From Rhodococcus phenolicus (GTDB lineage Bacteria > Actinomycetota > Actinomycetes > Mycobacteriales > Mycobacteriaceae), in assembly GCF_001646785.1 (NCBI RefSeq), contig NZ_LRRH01000011.1:53005-117004 (forward strand): a DNA stretch of 64,000 nucleotides, written 5' to 3'. Positions within the stretch are counted from its first letter, which is position 1. Each line of letters opens with the position of its first letter. The notes under the pieces were generated by a model. The model saw nothing but the letters and a program-made list of their open reading frames with translations. It was not told the origin of the DNA and ran no database searches. The translations under genes were made by a program, and so were the position numbers. Shown here in pieces: positions 40,779-50,467 of the stretch.

Positions 40779-41213
40779 GTGAAGGATGCGGCGGAGCAGT
40801 TCGGGTTCCGGACCGAGGTGGTGGTGCGCTGGTCCGACATGGACGCCTTCCAGCACGTCAATCACGCGCGGATGGTGACCCTGCTCGAGGAGGCCCGCAT
40901 CCCGTGGCTGTTCGCCGACGGCCGGCCCACCGTGAACCTGCGCGACGGCGCGGTGATCGCCGACCTGCACGTGCGGTACCGCGGCCAGTTGCGGCACGAG
41001 GACAGCCCGCTGGACGTGGTCATGTGGACCGAGCAGGTGCGCGCGGTCGACTTCACCATCGGTTACGAGGTGCGGCCCGGCGGCGCCCCCGTCGACACCC
41101 CGCCCTCGATCGTCGCCTCGACGCAGATCGCCGCGTTCGACATCGACACCCAGCGACTGCGGCGGCTCACCGCCGCCGAGCGCGAGTTCCTGCAGCGGTG
41201 GCGTCGTGACTGA
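40779..41213 (+). CDS. Acyl-CoA thioesterase (Rv2475c-like)
   Basis: The protein has 144 residues. VVVRWSDMDAFQHVNHARMV holds the 4HBT motif (SDMDAFQHVNH) with the catalytic Asp. GGAGG lies just before the GTG at 40779. It is four bases after gdh and overlaps the next gene by eight bases, so gdh and the two genes after it form a tight unit. It is more distant from the thioesterase at 35446 than their shared fold suggests. Confidence 0.85.
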   Translation: MKDAAEQFGFRTEVVVRWSDMDAFQHVNHARMVTLLEEARIPWLFADGRPTVNLRDGAVIADLHVRYRGQLRHEDSPLDVVMWTEQVRAVDFTIGYEVRPGGAPVDTPPSIVASTQIAAFDIDTQRLRRLTAAEREFLQRWRRD

Positions 41214-41904
41214 CCCGGCACGCGCCGAACGGCAGGTGCACATCCCCGACGCACGCGACCGCGCGGACCTCACGACCTTCCTCGGCCGGGCGCTGCACCT
41301 CGACGAGGCGGCGGTGGTGCGGCTGCACCGGCGCCGCGACGGGCTGCTCGCGGCGTGGGTGCGCACCGGCTTCGACGCGCTGGCCGTGCGGGTGCTGCCC
41401 GGCGCCGTCACTCCGGCGGACACGTGCGTGGCCGCGGACGGACTGCGCGCGGCGCTGACCGAGCCCGGCGCGGGGGAGGGCATCGACCCGGGCTGGGCCG
41501 TCGATTCGGCGTGGCGGGGGTCTCTGCCCCCCGAAGCGGGGTACGTGCACGTCGACGACGTCCCGGCTCGCGTGCTCGTCGATCTCGCGCAGCGCGGTGT
41601 CGCGGTGACACGGGAGCAGGGTGCGCAGGGACCACCGGTGTCGTTGCTCGCGCAGGAGGTTCTCGAGGTCTCGGGCGGCGGCACCACCGTCGGGGTGCCC
41701 ATGCGCATGGTGTTCGCGCTCAACGGCATGGGATTCGTGCCCACCGGCAGGGCGGCCGGCGCGACCGCCGACATCGATCTCGCGGGTATCGACCCCGCCG
41801 AGGTGGTCCGGGTACGGGCCACCGCGACCTGGCTGCGGCTCGATGCCCGTTACGGTTCGGTGTACCTGCGCCGCAGCGGGGGGATCGGTCTGAATGTCCT
41901 GTGA
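41206..41904 (+). CDS. Conserved actinobacterial protein of the gdh operon (Rv2474c-like)
   Basis: The protein has 232 residues, starting at a GTG inside the end of the thioesterase gene. No catalytic motif is recognised. It contains Gly-rich and beta-rich stretches (EVLEVSGGGTTVGVPMRMVF, ALNGMGFVP). Genes of this type follow the thioesterase in M. tuberculosis and other Mycobacteriales, so it is conserved, but the role is unknown. Confidence 0.75.
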   Translation: MTDPARAERQVHIPDARDRADLTTFLGRALHLDEAAVVRLHRRRDGLLAAWVRTGFDALAVRVLPGAVTPADTCVAADGLRAALTEPGAGEGIDPGWAVDSAWRGSLPPEAGYVHVDDVPARVLVDLAQRGVAVTREQGAQGPPVSLLAQEVLEVSGGGTTVGVPMRMVFALNGMGFVPTGRAAGATADIDLAGIDPAEVVRVRATATWLRLDARYGSVYLRRSGGIGLNVL

Positions 41905-41929
41905 CCCACCGTGTCCCGTGGTCTCACAG
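41899..41929. terminator. Probable terminator between convergent genes
   Basis: CTGTGA pairs with TCACAG, and CCAC with GTGG inside, over a loop of eight bases. It includes the stop codons of both convergent genes. There is no U-tract, so the call is tentative. Confidence 0.45.
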
Positions 41930-43525
41930 CAGCCAGACGGCGCTGTTCGGGGGCAACTGGGTCTCCGCGCCCGGGGCACTGGCGAGCAGCACAGCGCCCG
42001 GCGGCAGCGGCACCGGAACGTCGGTGGTGTTGAGCGCGCACGTCAGGCCGCCGCGCCGCCGGAACGCCAGGCACCCGGGTGGGCTTCCGTACCAGTCGAT
42101 GCCGCCGGAGAACTCCGGCCGCCGCCGGCGCAACTCGAGTGCCGAGCGGTACAGCGACAGCATCGACGTCACGTCCTCGAGCTGACGTTCGGCGGTCAGC
42201 GCCGCCCAGCACTCCGGCTGCGGTAGCCAGGCCCGCGCCGCCGCGGTGAACCCGAACGGCGGGTGGTCGCCCTGCCACGGCAGCGGGACCCGGCAGCCGT
42301 CGCGACCACGGTCGGTGTACCCGGACCGTTTCCACACCGGATCCTGCAGTGCATCGTCGGGCAGGTCGACGTCGGCGAGCCCGAGTTCGGCACCGTTGTA
42401 GACGAACACCGCCCCGGGGAGCGCCAATTCGACGAGGATCATCGCCCGGGCGCGCGCCGTCCCGGCCGGCCCGCCCCCGAACCGGGTGACCTCCCGCGGG
42501 ACGTCGTGATTGGACAGCGTCCAGGTCGGGGTCCCGTGCACCGGAGCGACCGCGGCGAGCGAACCGTCGATCGCGTCCCGGATCGCGGTGGCGTCCCATC
42601 CGGTCAGCGCGAGGTGGAAGTCGAATCCGAGGTGCAGTTCGTCCGGGCGCAGATACTCCGCGAATCGATGAGGATCGTGCACCCAGATCTCGCCGATCGC
42701 CACGGCGTGCGGGTATTCGTCGAGGACCTTCCGGATCCGCCGGTGGATATCGTGCACGTTCGGGTCGTTGAACCGCGGGTCGGTGTCGAAGTGCGAGAGC
42801 AGCTTGTTCGACTGCCACCCGTGGTGGTCGGGCAGGCCGTCGGGTTTGGCCATGCCGTGCGCGACGTCGATGCGGAAGCCGTCGACGCCGCGATCGAGCC
42901 AGAATCGCAACGTGTGTTCCAGATCGTCGAAAACCTCGTCGTTCGACCAGTTCAGGTCCGGTTGCTCGGGAGCGAACAGGTGCAGATACCACTGGCCGGG
43001 GCGACCGTCGGGTCCGGTGATCCGGGTCCAGGCGGAACCACCGAAGATGCTCGGCCAGTTGTTGGGCGGTTCGTCGCCGTCGGGTCCGCGGCCGTCCCGG
43101 AAGTGGTAGCGGGCGCGTTCGCGGCTGCCCGGTGCGGCGGCGAGTGCGGCGACGAACCACGGGTGCGCCGTGCTGGTGTGGTTCGGCACCAGATCCATCA
43201 CCACGCGGATCCCGCGGACATGTGCCTCCCGGACCAGTTCACCGAGGACGTCGAGGTCGCCGAAGAGCGGGTCGATGTCGCGGGGATCGGACACGTCGTA
43301 GCCGTGATCGGCCATCGGGGACCGCATCACCGGGTTCAGCCAGATTGCGTCGACGCCGAGCAGTTCGATGTAGCCGAGGCGGTCGCGGATGCCGGTGAGG
43401 TCGCCGATGCCGTCGCCGTTCGCGTCCGCGAACGACCGCGGATAGATCTGATAGAAGACGGCGTCACGCCACCACGGCACCGGTGCGGGGGGTGCCGGGG
43501 GCGAGTAGCTGTGCGGCCGGGACAC
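41924..43525 (-). CDS. aglA: Alpha-glucosidase, glycoside hydrolase family 13
   Basis: The protein has 533 residues. The four GH13 conserved regions are visible: VMDLVPNHTS, GFRIDVAHGM with the nucleophile Asp, AIGEIWVHDP with the acid Glu, and TLSNHDVPR. WWRDAVFYQIYPRSFADANG opens the barrel. This is the alpha-glucosidase/oligo-1,6-glucosidase branch, matching Rv2471. It releases glucose from short alpha-glucosides in the cytoplasm. The best start is GTG at 43525. Confidence 0.88.
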   Translation of the reverse strand: MSRPHSYSPPAPPAPVPWWRDAVFYQIYPRSFADANGDGIGDLTGIRDRLGYIELLGVDAIWLNPVMRSPMADHGYDVSDPRDIDPLFGDLDVLGELVREAHVRGIRVVMDLVPNHTSTAHPWFVAALAAAPGSRERARYHFRDGRGPDGDEPPNNWPSIFGGSAWTRITGPDGRPGQWYLHLFAPEQPDLNWSNDEVFDDLEHTLRFWLDRGVDGFRIDVAHGMAKPDGLPDHHGWQSNKLLSHFDTDPRFNDPNVHDIHRRIRKVLDEYPHAVAIGEIWVHDPHRFAEYLRPDELHLGFDFHLALTGWDATAIRDAIDGSLAAVAPVHGTPTWTLSNHDVPREVTRFGGGPAGTARARAMILVELALPGAVFVYNGAELGLADVDLPDDALQDPVWKRSGYTDRGRDGCRVPLPWQGDHPPFGFTAAARAWLPQPECWAALTAERQLEDVTSMLSLYRSALELRRRRPEFSGGIDWYGSPPGCLAFRRRGGLTCALNTTDVPVPLPPGAVLLASAPGAETQLPPNSAVWLL

Positions 43526-43649
43526 GGGAACATCGTGTCAAAACTCGTGGCCGCGTGCGGAAGGAGATGGGACGCCACGAGATGTGGAACACGAGGTCGT
43601 CAGCCGCGGCGCCCATCCGCCTCGGCAAGGACCCGCACGACCGCGGTCG

Positions 43650-44042
43650 TCAGATCGGCGAATTCATCATCGAATCGGCAGCCATGTCCATGTAGTCGAG
43701 CAGCTGGCGGCGGTGCGCGGCATCGAGCGTGACATCGTCGATCGAGGCGATCGCGATGTGCATGCAGCGCAGCCACGCGTCGCGCTCGGTCGGGCCGATC
43801 CGGAACGGGTGATGGCGCATCCGCAGCCGCGGATGCCCTCGCTCGTCGGAGTAGGTACGGGGACCACCCCAGTACTGTTCGAGGAACATGCGCATGCGGC
43901 GCTCCGCCGGGCCCAGATCCTCCTCCGGATACAGGGGCCGGACGACCTCGTCCCGGGCGACCTCTTCGTAGAAGCGCGCGGTGATCTTCCGAAACGTCTC
44001 GGCTCCGCCGACGGCGTCGTAGAAGGTCTGCTCGTCACTCAT
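43650..44042 (-). CDS. glbO: Group II truncated hemoglobin
   Basis: The protein has 130 residues. [20 protein letters not shown] carries helix B/C and the CD1 Tyr, [15 protein letters not shown] contains the proximal F8 His, and RDAWLRCM the G8 Trp typical of group II (trHbO). It binds oxygen and NO and may support respiration under low oxygen. It lies next to aglA as in M. tuberculosis (Rv2470). The ATG at 44042 is preceded by GGTGAG. Confidence 0.92.
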   Translation of the reverse strand: MSDEQTFYDAVGGAETFRKITARFYEEVARDEVVRPLYPEEDLGPAERRMRMFLEQYWGGPRTYSDERGHPRLRMRHHPFRIGPTERDAWLRCMHIAIASIDDVTLDAAHRRQLLDYMDMAADSMMNSPI

Positions 44043-44207
44043 CGTTGCTCACCATTCCCTCTCGCCGCCCATTGTGCCCGGTTCCGTCACGGGGCCGCCG
44101 CCGGGGCGGTACCGGATGTTCACCGCGGCGACCACGATCCGTCGGCGAATTCGGGGTGCGATGTGGCTGCATCCGTGGTGCACTATTGCCAGTCTTCCGG
44201 AGGTCGC

Positions 44208-44834
44208 ATGAAGCACCGCAGCAGCTCACATCGACAACTCCCGCCCACGGACACCCTCGACGGGGTGCCGGGGGCCAACACTCTGCGTGTCGTACGCGAC
44301 CCGGGTGTCGTACCGGACTGGTTCGGGCTGCGGGTGCTGCTGCTCAACGCTACCTACGAACCGTTGACCGCGCTGCCGGCGCGGCGCGCGGTGGTGCTCA
44401 TGACCTGCGGCAAAGCCGACACCGTCCACGAGGACCCGCTGGCGCCGGTCGTGCACTCGGCGGAACGATCCGTGCAGCTCCCGTCGGTGATCCGGTTGCG
44501 GACGTTCGTCCGGGTGCCCTACCACGCGAGGGTACCGATGACCCGGGCCGCGCTCATGCACCGTGACGGCAACCGGTGCGCCTACTGCGGTGCCAAGGCC
44601 GAAACCATCGATCACGTGGTCCCCCGCAGCCGCGGCGGGGAGCATTCGTGGGAGAACTGCGTGGCCTGCTGTGCGTCGTGCAACCACAAGAAGGCCGACC
44701 GGTTGCTCGGCGAACTGGGCTGGACGCTGCGGGCCGCACTCGTGCCGCCGAAGGGCAGGCACTGGCGTCTGCTGGCGACCCTGCAGGAGCTGCATCCGAC
44801 CTGGTTGCCGTATCTGGGGGAGGGCGCAGCCTGA
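44208..44834 (+). CDS. HNH endonuclease family protein (Rv2469c-like)
   Basis: The protein has 208 residues. The C-terminal HNH domain reads CAYCGAKAETIDHVVPRSRG then NCVACCASCNHKKADR, with two zinc-binding Cys pairs, the catalytic His and the Asn. The N-terminal 100 residues (LRVLLLNATYEPLTALPARR) are the conserved lead seen in many actinobacterial HNH proteins. GGAGG lies seven bases before the ATG at 44208. The target is unknown; the protein appears to be a chromosomal gene rather than part of a mobile element. Confidence 0.88.
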   Translation: MKHRSSSHRQLPPTDTLDGVPGANTLRVVRDPGVVPDWFGLRVLLLNATYEPLTALPARRAVVLMTCGKADTVHEDPLAPVVHSAERSVQLPSVIRLRTFVRVPYHARVPMTRAALMHRDGNRCAYCGAKAETIDHVVPRSRGGEHSWENCVACCASCNHKKADRLLGELGWTLRAALVPPKGRHWRLLATLQELHPTWLPYLGEGAA

Positions 44835-44885
44835 GCGCATCGTGCACATCTCGGGCCAAGTGCGCCGGGATGGTACCGCCTGGGC

Positions 44886-44891
44886 TACCGT
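44886..44891 (+). promoter_or_regulatory. Predicted -10 box (TACCGT) for the leaderless ctaJ-like gene
   Basis: TACCGT ends seven bases before the GTG at 44899. A leaderless GTG message fits the lack of any ribosome site. Confidence 0.45.
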
Positions 44892-44898
44892 TTGCGGT

Positions 44899-45156
44899 GT
44901 GAGCATTCTCGAGACAACCCTCATATTCGTGGGCATCCCGTTGCTGGTGATCCTCGTCGTCGCGGGGCTGGGCTACATCGGGCCGAAGTACACGGCCCCG
45001 GATCCGGCCGAGTACAAGCTCGGCGACAAGTGGGAACACGAGCCGGTGTTGTGGAGCGCTGTCGACGAGGTGACCGGGCACGGACACCACGGTGGGCACG
45101 GACACGCCGGTTCGGCGACGGAACTGATCGGAGGTACCGCAAGTGGTAAGTGGTGA
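44899..45156 (+). CDS. ctaJ: Small membrane protein, probable cytochrome aa3 oxidase subunit CtaJ
   Basis: The protein has 85 residues. One membrane helix (TTLIFVGIPLLVILVVAGLG, about residues 4-25) is followed by a conserved acidic/aromatic stretch (YTAPDPAEYKLGDKWEHEPV) and a His/Gly-rich tail (GHGHHGGHGHAG). In mycobacteria the small oxidase subunit CtaJ is encoded beside the HNH gene, and this gene has the same place and plan, so the call is by position and topology. It starts at GTG with a -10 box immediately before, suggesting a leaderless transcript, and overlaps the DUF5130 gene. Confidence 0.6.
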   Translation: MSILETTLIFVGIPLLVILVVAGLGYIGPKYTAPDPAEYKLGDKWEHEPVLWSAVDEVTGHGHHGGHGHAGSATELIGGTASGKW

Positions 45157-45619
45157 CGTGATCCACGCCCCGGCGATCGCGCCGGAGAACCTGCCGTACG
45201 CCGCCGCGCTGACGGCGAGCGGACGCATCTCCCGGGCCATCCCGCTCGGCCGGCCGTTCGACGAGAACCCGCCGTTCGCCAAGTGGGACCTCGTCGCGCT
45301 CGACGACGCGCTCACCGACGCCACCCGTGCCACCAAGGTGCGGTTCAACGTCTACATCGCGGATGCGGTGGACCCGGCGTCGGACACCGACACCGTCTTC
45401 CCGCACACGCCGGAGGCGGCGCGTTCCGTGCTCATCGCCGTCTACCCGAACCAGCGGTCGATCCAGATCCGCAGCGGCATCGACGTCGCGGACCGCGTGA
45501 CCGATCGGGTCGCGCAGCTCGGCGTGACCGCCGCGGTCGCGTCCTTCGGCCAGGGTCAGCTTCTCGACGGCCTGGTCAGCGCAATTCGCGTCATCGGCAA
45601 CGCGATCGTCGCGCCCTGA
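45143..45619 (+). CDS. DUF5130 family protein (Rv2468c-like)
   Basis: The protein has 158 residues. FAKWDLVALDDALTDATRAT and AARSVLIAVYPNQRSIQIRS belong to a conserved actinobacterial family (DUF5130), distantly like TPM-domain proteins, with no known function. The GTG at 45143 follows GGAGG with eight bases of spacing and lies 14 bases before the end of the ctaJ-like gene, so it is coupled to it. A strong terminator follows. Confidence 0.8.
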   Translation: MVSGDVIHAPAIAPENLPYAAALTASGRISRAIPLGRPFDENPPFAKWDLVALDDALTDATRATKVRFNVYIADAVDPASDTDTVFPHTPEAARSVLIAVYPNQRSIQIRSGIDVADRVTDRVAQLGVTAAVASFGQGQLLDGLVSAIRVIGNAIVAP

Positions 45620-45634
45620 TTTTCGGCGCTTCCC

Positions 45635-45683
45635 GGTGAGGGGAACCTTCGGCCTGGTCAACCGGCCGAAGGTTCCCCTCACC
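45635..45683. terminator. Bidirectional terminator
   Basis: GGTGAGGGGAACCTTCGGCC pairs with its full mirror over a nine-base loop, a 20-bp perfect stem. It separates the DUF5130 gene from the convergent pepN. Confidence 0.88.
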
Positions 45684-45687
45684 CGTT

Positions 45688-48270
45688 TCAGGAGGCGTCG
45701 AAGGTGCGTGCCTTCAGCGACCGGACGATGCCGGCGCGCCCCTCGACGACGAGCCGGCGCAGCGCGGGCGGCAGATCACCGGTGAGGAAGTCGTCCGCGG
45801 CCGCGACCGACGCCTCCGAGATCGACCACGCCGGGTACAGACCGACCACGACGGTCTGCGCGACCTCGCTCGACCGGCGCTCCCACACCCCCGGGACATC
45901 CGCGAAGTACCGCGCCACATACGGCTCGAGCAGGTCGCCCTGGCCGGCCGGTGCGAACCCGGCGATGATCGCGCGGGCGGTGATGTTCGCGACCGAGTCG
46001 TCGCCGATCACCGTCTCCCACACCTGCTCCTTGACCGCCGACTGCGGGCGTGCCGCCCGGGCGGCCGCCGCCTGCCGGGCCCCGGCCGCCGTCGGATCGC
46101 GCTCGGCCTCCGCGTCGATCACCGGCGACTCGACACCGTCGGCGTCGATTTCCCCGGCTGCAGCCAGGGCCTGCACGACCCGCCACCGCAGATCCGTGTC
46201 CACGACCAGCCCCGGCAGCCCCACCGTCGACGGATCGGCGGCGAGCAGCTCGGTGAGCACCTCGGTGTGCCACGGCGACAACTGCGCCGAGGTCAGAGCG
46301 TTGACGAACGCGAGCTGATGATCGGAACCCGGCTCGGCGTCGCGGGCCAGCTCCAGCAGACGGTTCGCGTGGTCCGGCCAGCCCTGGCCGTCCGCCCACG
46401 CCGGATCCGCGTAGCTGCCCAGTGCCGTGTGGGCCTGCATCAGCAGCCGCTGCACGACACCCACTTCGGTTTCGGCGGCGATCCCGCGCTGCACCAGCGC
46501 GGCGAAATCACGGGCCTTGAGCTCGGCCTGCCGCGTCATCTCCCACGCCGCCGACCACACGAGCGTGCGAGGCAGCGGCTCGGCGATGTCGCCGACCCGC
46601 TCGATCACCGTGCGCAGCGACTGCTCGTCGAGCCGAACCGAGCAGTACGTCAGGTCGTCGTCGTTGACGAGCACGAACCGCCCGCGCGGCACGCCGACCA
46701 GTTCCGGTACCTCGGTGCGGGCGGCGGCGTCGATGTCGATCTCGACCCGGTGGGTGCGCAGCAGCTTCCCGGAGCCGTCGTCGTCGTACACGCCGATCGC
46801 CAGCCGGTGAACCCGGAACTCGCCCGCACCCGGCTGCGCGCCTTCCTGCACGACCGCGAACCGCGTGAACTTTCCGTCGTCGTCGACCTCGAAGTCGGGG
46901 CGCAGGATGTTCAGGCCCGTCGTCTTGAGCCACTGCGCGCCCCACCCGGACAGGTCGCGACCCGACGCCTTCTCGAGCGCGGCGAGCAGGTCGTCGAAGG
47001 TGGCGTTGTCGTAGGCGTGGTCGCGGAAGTAGTCGCGCAGGCCCGCCAGGAACGGCTCCTCACCGACATAGGCGACGAGCTGCTTGAGCACCGACGCGCC
47101 CTTCGCATAGGTGATGCCGTCGAAGTTGACCTCCACGGCCGCCAGGTCGGGGATGTCCGCCGCGATGGGATGCGTCGACGGGAGCTGGTCCTGCCGGTAC
47201 GCCCACGACTTCTCGACGTTCGCGAACGTCGTCCACGCATTCGTGTACTCGGTCGCGCGGGACTGGCACAGCACCGACGCGAACGTCGCGAACGACTCGT
47301 TGAGCCACAGATCGTCCCACCAGCGCATCGTGACGAGGTCGCCGAACCACATGTGCGCCATCTCGTGCAGCACGGTCTCGGCGCGCCGCTCGTACGACGC
47401 GCGGGTCACCTTGGACCGGAACACGTAGTCCTCGAGGAACGTGACGGCACCGGCGTTCTCCATCGCGCCCGCGTTGAACTCCGGCACGAACAGCTGGTCG
47501 TACTTGCCGAACGCGTAGGGCACCCCGAAGTTGCGGTGGTAGAAGTCGAAGCCCTGCTTCGTCTCCGTGAACAGCCGGTCGGCGTCCATGAACTCGCCGA
47601 GCGACGCGCGGCAGTAGATGCCCAGCGGGATGGTGCCGTGCTCGTCGGTGTACGAGTCGGTCCACACCGAGTACGGGCCCGCGATCAGGGCCACCAGGTA
47701 CGTGCTCATCCGCGGCGTCGTGCGGAAGATGTGCTTGCCGGGCATGGCCGCGACGGTCTGTACCGTCTCGGCGTTGGAGACGACCGCCCACTCGACCGGT
47801 GCGGTGACCGAGATGTCGAAGGTGGCCTTCAGGTCCGGCTGGTCGAAGCACGCGAACATGCGCTTGGCGTCGGCCGTCTCGAACTGCGAGTACAGGTACA
47901 CCGAGTCGTCGGTCGGGTCGACGAACCGGTGCAGGCCCTCACCGGTGTTCGTGTACAGGCAGTCCGCGTCGACGACGAGTTCGTTGCGTTCGGCCAGACC
48001 GGACAGTGCGAGACCGGTGTCCTCGGTGTAGCCGGAGACGTCGACGGGGGTGCCGTTGAGCGTCGCCGAGTGCACCGTCTGCGCGATCAGATCGATGAAT
48101 GTCGACGCGCCCGCGGTGGCGCCGAAGGTGACCGTCGTGATCGACCGGAACGTGGTGGTGCCGGGTGCACCCGCACCGTCGGTGAGGTCGAGTTCGATGC
48201 GGTAGTTGTCGACCGCCAGGATCGCGGCCCGTTCGGCAGCCTGCTCACGGGTCAGATTCGGTGGTGCCAC
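45688..48270 (-). CDS. pepN: Aminopeptidase N (M1 family zinc metallopeptidase)
   Basis: The protein has 860 residues. GAMENAGAVTFLEDY is the exopeptidase GxMEN motif. HEMAHMWFGDLVTMRWWDDL continuing to WLNESFATF is the HExxH-x18-E zinc site. A large helical C-terminal domain follows. It removes N-terminal residues from peptides, finishing degradation products of the Clp and proteasome systems. GTG at 48270 is preceded by AAGGAGA. It corresponds to Rv2467. Confidence 0.93.
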   Translation of the reverse strand: MAPPNLTREQAAERAAILAVDNYRIELDLTDGAGAPGTTTFRSITTVTFGATAGASTFIDLIAQTVHSATLNGTPVDVSGYTEDTGLALSGLAERNELVVDADCLYTNTGEGLHRFVDPTDDSVYLYSQFETADAKRMFACFDQPDLKATFDISVTAPVEWAVVSNAETVQTVAAMPGKHIFRTTPRMSTYLVALIAGPYSVWTDSYTDEHGTIPLGIYCRASLGEFMDADRLFTETKQGFDFYHRNFGVPYAFGKYDQLFVPEFNAGAMENAGAVTFLEDYVFRSKVTRASYERRAETVLHEMAHMWFGDLVTMRWWDDLWLNESFATFASVLCQSRATEYTNAWTTFANVEKSWAYRQDQLPSTHPIAADIPDLAAVEVNFDGITYAKGASVLKQLVAYVGEEPFLAGLRDYFRDHAYDNATFDDLLAALEKASGRDLSGWGAQWLKTTGLNILRPDFEVDDDGKFTRFAVVQEGAQPGAGEFRVHRLAIGVYDDDGSGKLLRTHRVEIDIDAAARTEVPELVGVPRGRFVLVNDDDLTYCSVRLDEQSLRTVIERVGDIAEPLPRTLVWSAAWEMTRQAELKARDFAALVQRGIAAETEVGVVQRLLMQAHTALGSYADPAWADGQGWPDHANRLLELARDAEPGSDHQLAFVNALTSAQLSPWHTEVLTELLAADPSTVGLPGLVVDTDLRWRVVQALAAAGEIDADGVESPVIDAEAERDPTAAGARQAAAARAARPQSAVKEQVWETVIGDDSVANITARAIIAGFAPAGQGDLLEPYVARYFADVPGVWERRSSEVAQTVVVGLYPAWSISEASVAAADDFLTGDLPPALRRLVVEGRAGIVRSLKARTFDAS

Positions 48271-48361
48271 GGAGATCTCCTTCTCACGACGGGTTGCGAC
48301 GGTCCAATCCCATCATGTGCGGGCACGGTGAACCGGACGGACCCGCTGCCGGCGGCGAAGC

Positions 48362-49594
48362 TCACGCTGTGAGATCGGCCGGAGCGATGCTCGGGTCGGC
48401 GAGCCGCGCCGGATCCACCGCGGCGCCCGAGGCGAGCAGCGCGCGGATGTCGTCACCGGCATCCCAGATGTTCACGTTCATCCCGGCTCGCACCCGGTTG
48501 CCGGAATCGAGCCAGAACGCGAGGAACTGCAGGCCTGCGACGTCGCCGCGGGTCACGACCCGCGCGTCGCGCGGCGCGTACCCCACGTACTCCATGCCCA
48601 GGTCGTACTGGTCGGTGAAGAAGTAGGGGAGTCGGTTGTAGGAGGCCGGACGGCCCAGCATCGTCGCCGCCGCGACCGCCGGCTGGTTCAGGGCGTTCGC
48701 CCAGTGCTCGACGCGGATCCGCCCGCCCAGCACCGGATGTTCGGCCTCGGCGATGTCACCGACAGCAACGATGTCCGGGTCGCTGGTGGTCAGCGCGCTG
48801 TCGACGAGCACCCCTCCGTCGACGGCGAGGCCCGCCGCCCTCGCGATCTCGATGTTCGGCGCCGCACCGACGGCGAGCAGCACCGCGTCCGCGGTCACGA
48901 CGCTGCCGTCGCCGAGACGGACCCCGGTTGCACGACCGGATTCGACGACGATCTCCTCGACCGACGTCCGCACCCGAAGGTCGACGCCGTGCGCGCGGTG
49001 CAGGTCTGCGAATACGGCCCCGATCTCGGGGCCGAGCGCGGCCTGCAGCGGCTGGTCGGCCGTCTCGAGAACCGTCACGTCGGCGCCGTGTCCCCGGGCG
49101 TTCGCGGCGACCTCGAGCCCGATCCAGCCGGCACCGACGATCACGAGGCGGGCACCCTCCGCCCGCACCACGGTCAGCAGCGCGTCGGCGTCGTCGACGG
49201 TGCGCAGCACGTGCACACCCGCGGCGTCGGCGCCCGGCAACGGAATGAGCCGGGGCCGCGAGCCGGTCGCGAGTGCCAGCTTGTCGTAGTGCAGCGTCGA
49301 GTCGTCCGGCAGTGTCACCGTGTGCGCGGCCGGATCGAGTGCCGTGACGCTGGTGCCCAGGCGCAGTTCGACACGGTGGTCGCGGTACCAGTCGCCGCGC
49401 TGGACGGTGAAGTCCAGCAGTCGCTTGTCGCCCGCGAAGTACTCCTTCGACAGCGGCGGTCGTTCGTAGGGCAGATGCTCCTCGGCGCCGAGCAGCACGA
49501 TGTGCCCGTCGAAATCGCGGGCGCGCAGTTCCTCGGCGGTCTTGGCGCCGGCCAGTCCGGCTCCGACGATCACGAACGTTTCTTCGGTGGGCAT
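48362..49594 (-). CDS. NAD(P)H-ferredoxin reductase (FAD-dependent, Reductase_C type)
   Basis: The protein has 410 residues. The FAD site [20 protein letters not shown], the NAD site [20 protein letters not shown] and [11 protein letters not shown] followed by [16 protein letters not shown] are all features of the ferredoxin reductases of P450 and dioxygenase systems (ThcD, BphA4-like). [17 protein letters not shown] residues ([18 protein letters not shown]) belong to the Reductase_C domain. It could be the reductase for the P450-ferredoxin pair at 27994-29513, though it is 20 kb away; that is inference. GGGAG lies before the ATG at 49594. There is no equivalent in the M. tuberculosis block. 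Confidence 0.88.
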   Translation of the reverse strand: MPTEETFVIVGAGLAGAKTAEELRARDFDGHIVLLGAEEHLPYERPPLSKEYFAGDKRLLDFTVQRGDWYRDHRVELRLGTSVTALDPAAHTVTLPDDSTLHYDKLALATGSRPRLIPLPGADAAGVHVLRTVDDADALLTVVRAEGARLVIVGAGWIGLEVAANARGHGADVTVLETADQPLQAALGPEIGAVFADLHRAHGVDLRVRTSVEEIVVESGRATGVRLGDGSVVTADAVLLAVGAAPNIEIARAAGLAVDGGVLVDSALTTSDPDIVAVGDIAEAEHPVLGGRIRVEHWANALNQPAVAAATMLGRPASYNRLPYFFTDQYDLGMEYVGYAPRDARVVTRGDVAGLQFLAFWLDSGNRVRAGMNVNIWDAGDDIRALLASGAAVDPARLADPSIAPADLTA

Positions 49595-49756
49595 CGCAGT
49601 CTCCCGTGTCACGAGTCGTGCGGTTTCGACTCGACCGTACGGCGTGCCGCACGGGGGCCGGTGCGGTTCGGGAAGAATCCGGCCGACTGCGACGTTGTGT
49701 CGTCGACAGCGTTGAGTGCCGTCGACAGGCGACGACACGAACCCGAGGAGGACCCC

Positions 49757-50374
49757 GTGAGTGAAGCGATCACCAAGGACACTGCCGATTTCTGGTTCGA
49801 TCCGCTCTGTCCCTGGTGCTGGATCACCTCCCGCTGGATCCTCGAGGTCGCCGAAGTGCGCGACATCGAGGCGCGATTCCACGTGATGAGTCTCGCGGTG
49901 CTCAACGAGGGCCGGGACCTGCCCGCGGAGTACGTGGAGTTGATGAAGACGGCGTGGGGTCCGGTGCGTGTGGCGATCGCTGCTGCCCAGAAGTACGGCG
50001 ACGAGATCCTCTCGCCGCTCTACACGGCGCTGGGCACCCAGATCCACGACGAGGGCAACAAGGACTTCCCGGCGGTGATCACCAAGGCGCTTGCCGATCT
50101 GGGACTGGACCCCGAGCTCGCGGCGGCCGCCGACACCGACGCCCACGACGAGGCGCTGCGGGCGAGCCACGCTGCCGGCATGGACGCGGTGGGCCCGGAT
50201 GTGGGCACCCCCACCATCCATGTCAACGGTGTCGCGTTCTTCGGCCCGGTGCTGTCACGGATCCCGCGCGGCGAGGACGCCGGGAAGGTGTGGGACGGCG
50301 TGGTCGCGCTCGCCGGTTACCCTCACTTCTTCGAGCTCAAGCGCACCCGTACCGAGGACCCGAGCTTCGATTAG
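49757..50374 (+). CDS. DsbA-family mycothiol-dependent reductase (Rv2466c-like)
   Basis: The protein has 205 residues with a thioredoxin/DsbA fold. [20 protein letters not shown] carries the CPWC active site at residues 18-21, and [20 protein letters not shown] contains the cis-Pro loop. Rv2466c is a mycothiol-dependent nitroreductase/disulfide reductase induced by oxidative stress; the WITSRW context matches. GAGGAGG precedes the GTG at 49757 by five bases. The gene is followed by a strong terminator. Confidence 0.88.
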   Translation: MSEAITKDTADFWFDPLCPWCWITSRWILEVAEVRDIEARFHVMSLAVLNEGRDLPAEYVELMKTAWGPVRVAIAAAQKYGDEILSPLYTALGTQIHDEGNKDFPAVITKALADLGLDPELAAAADTDAHDEALRASHAAGMDAVGPDVGTPTIHVNGVAFFGPVLSRIPRGEDAGKVWDGVVALAGYPHFFELKRTRTEDPSFD

Positions 50375-50400
50375 ACCCGGCGGACACCGGGCACGGACGA

Positions 50401-50446
50401 ACAGGACCGGGCAGCGCGGCACTCTCGCCGCACTGCCCGGTCCTGT
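50401..50446. terminator. Bidirectional terminator
   Basis: ACAGGACCGGGCAG pairs with CTGCCCGGTCCTGT, and GCGGC with GCCGC further in. It separates the DsbA-like gene from the convergent siderophore-binding protein gene. Confidence 0.85.
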
Positions 50447-50467
50447 TCCGTCTTCCGGGACTACTCG

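Noticed and set aside
39083..41209. 708-codon plus-strand frame inside gdh and the following thioesterase
   Set aside because: Different frame from the recognised proteins, Arg/Pro/Gly-rich and without motifs.
44208..44834. HNH gene as part of a phage or intron
   Set aside because: It sits in a conserved chromosomal order with glbO and DUF5130 and has the usual actinobacterial N-terminal region.
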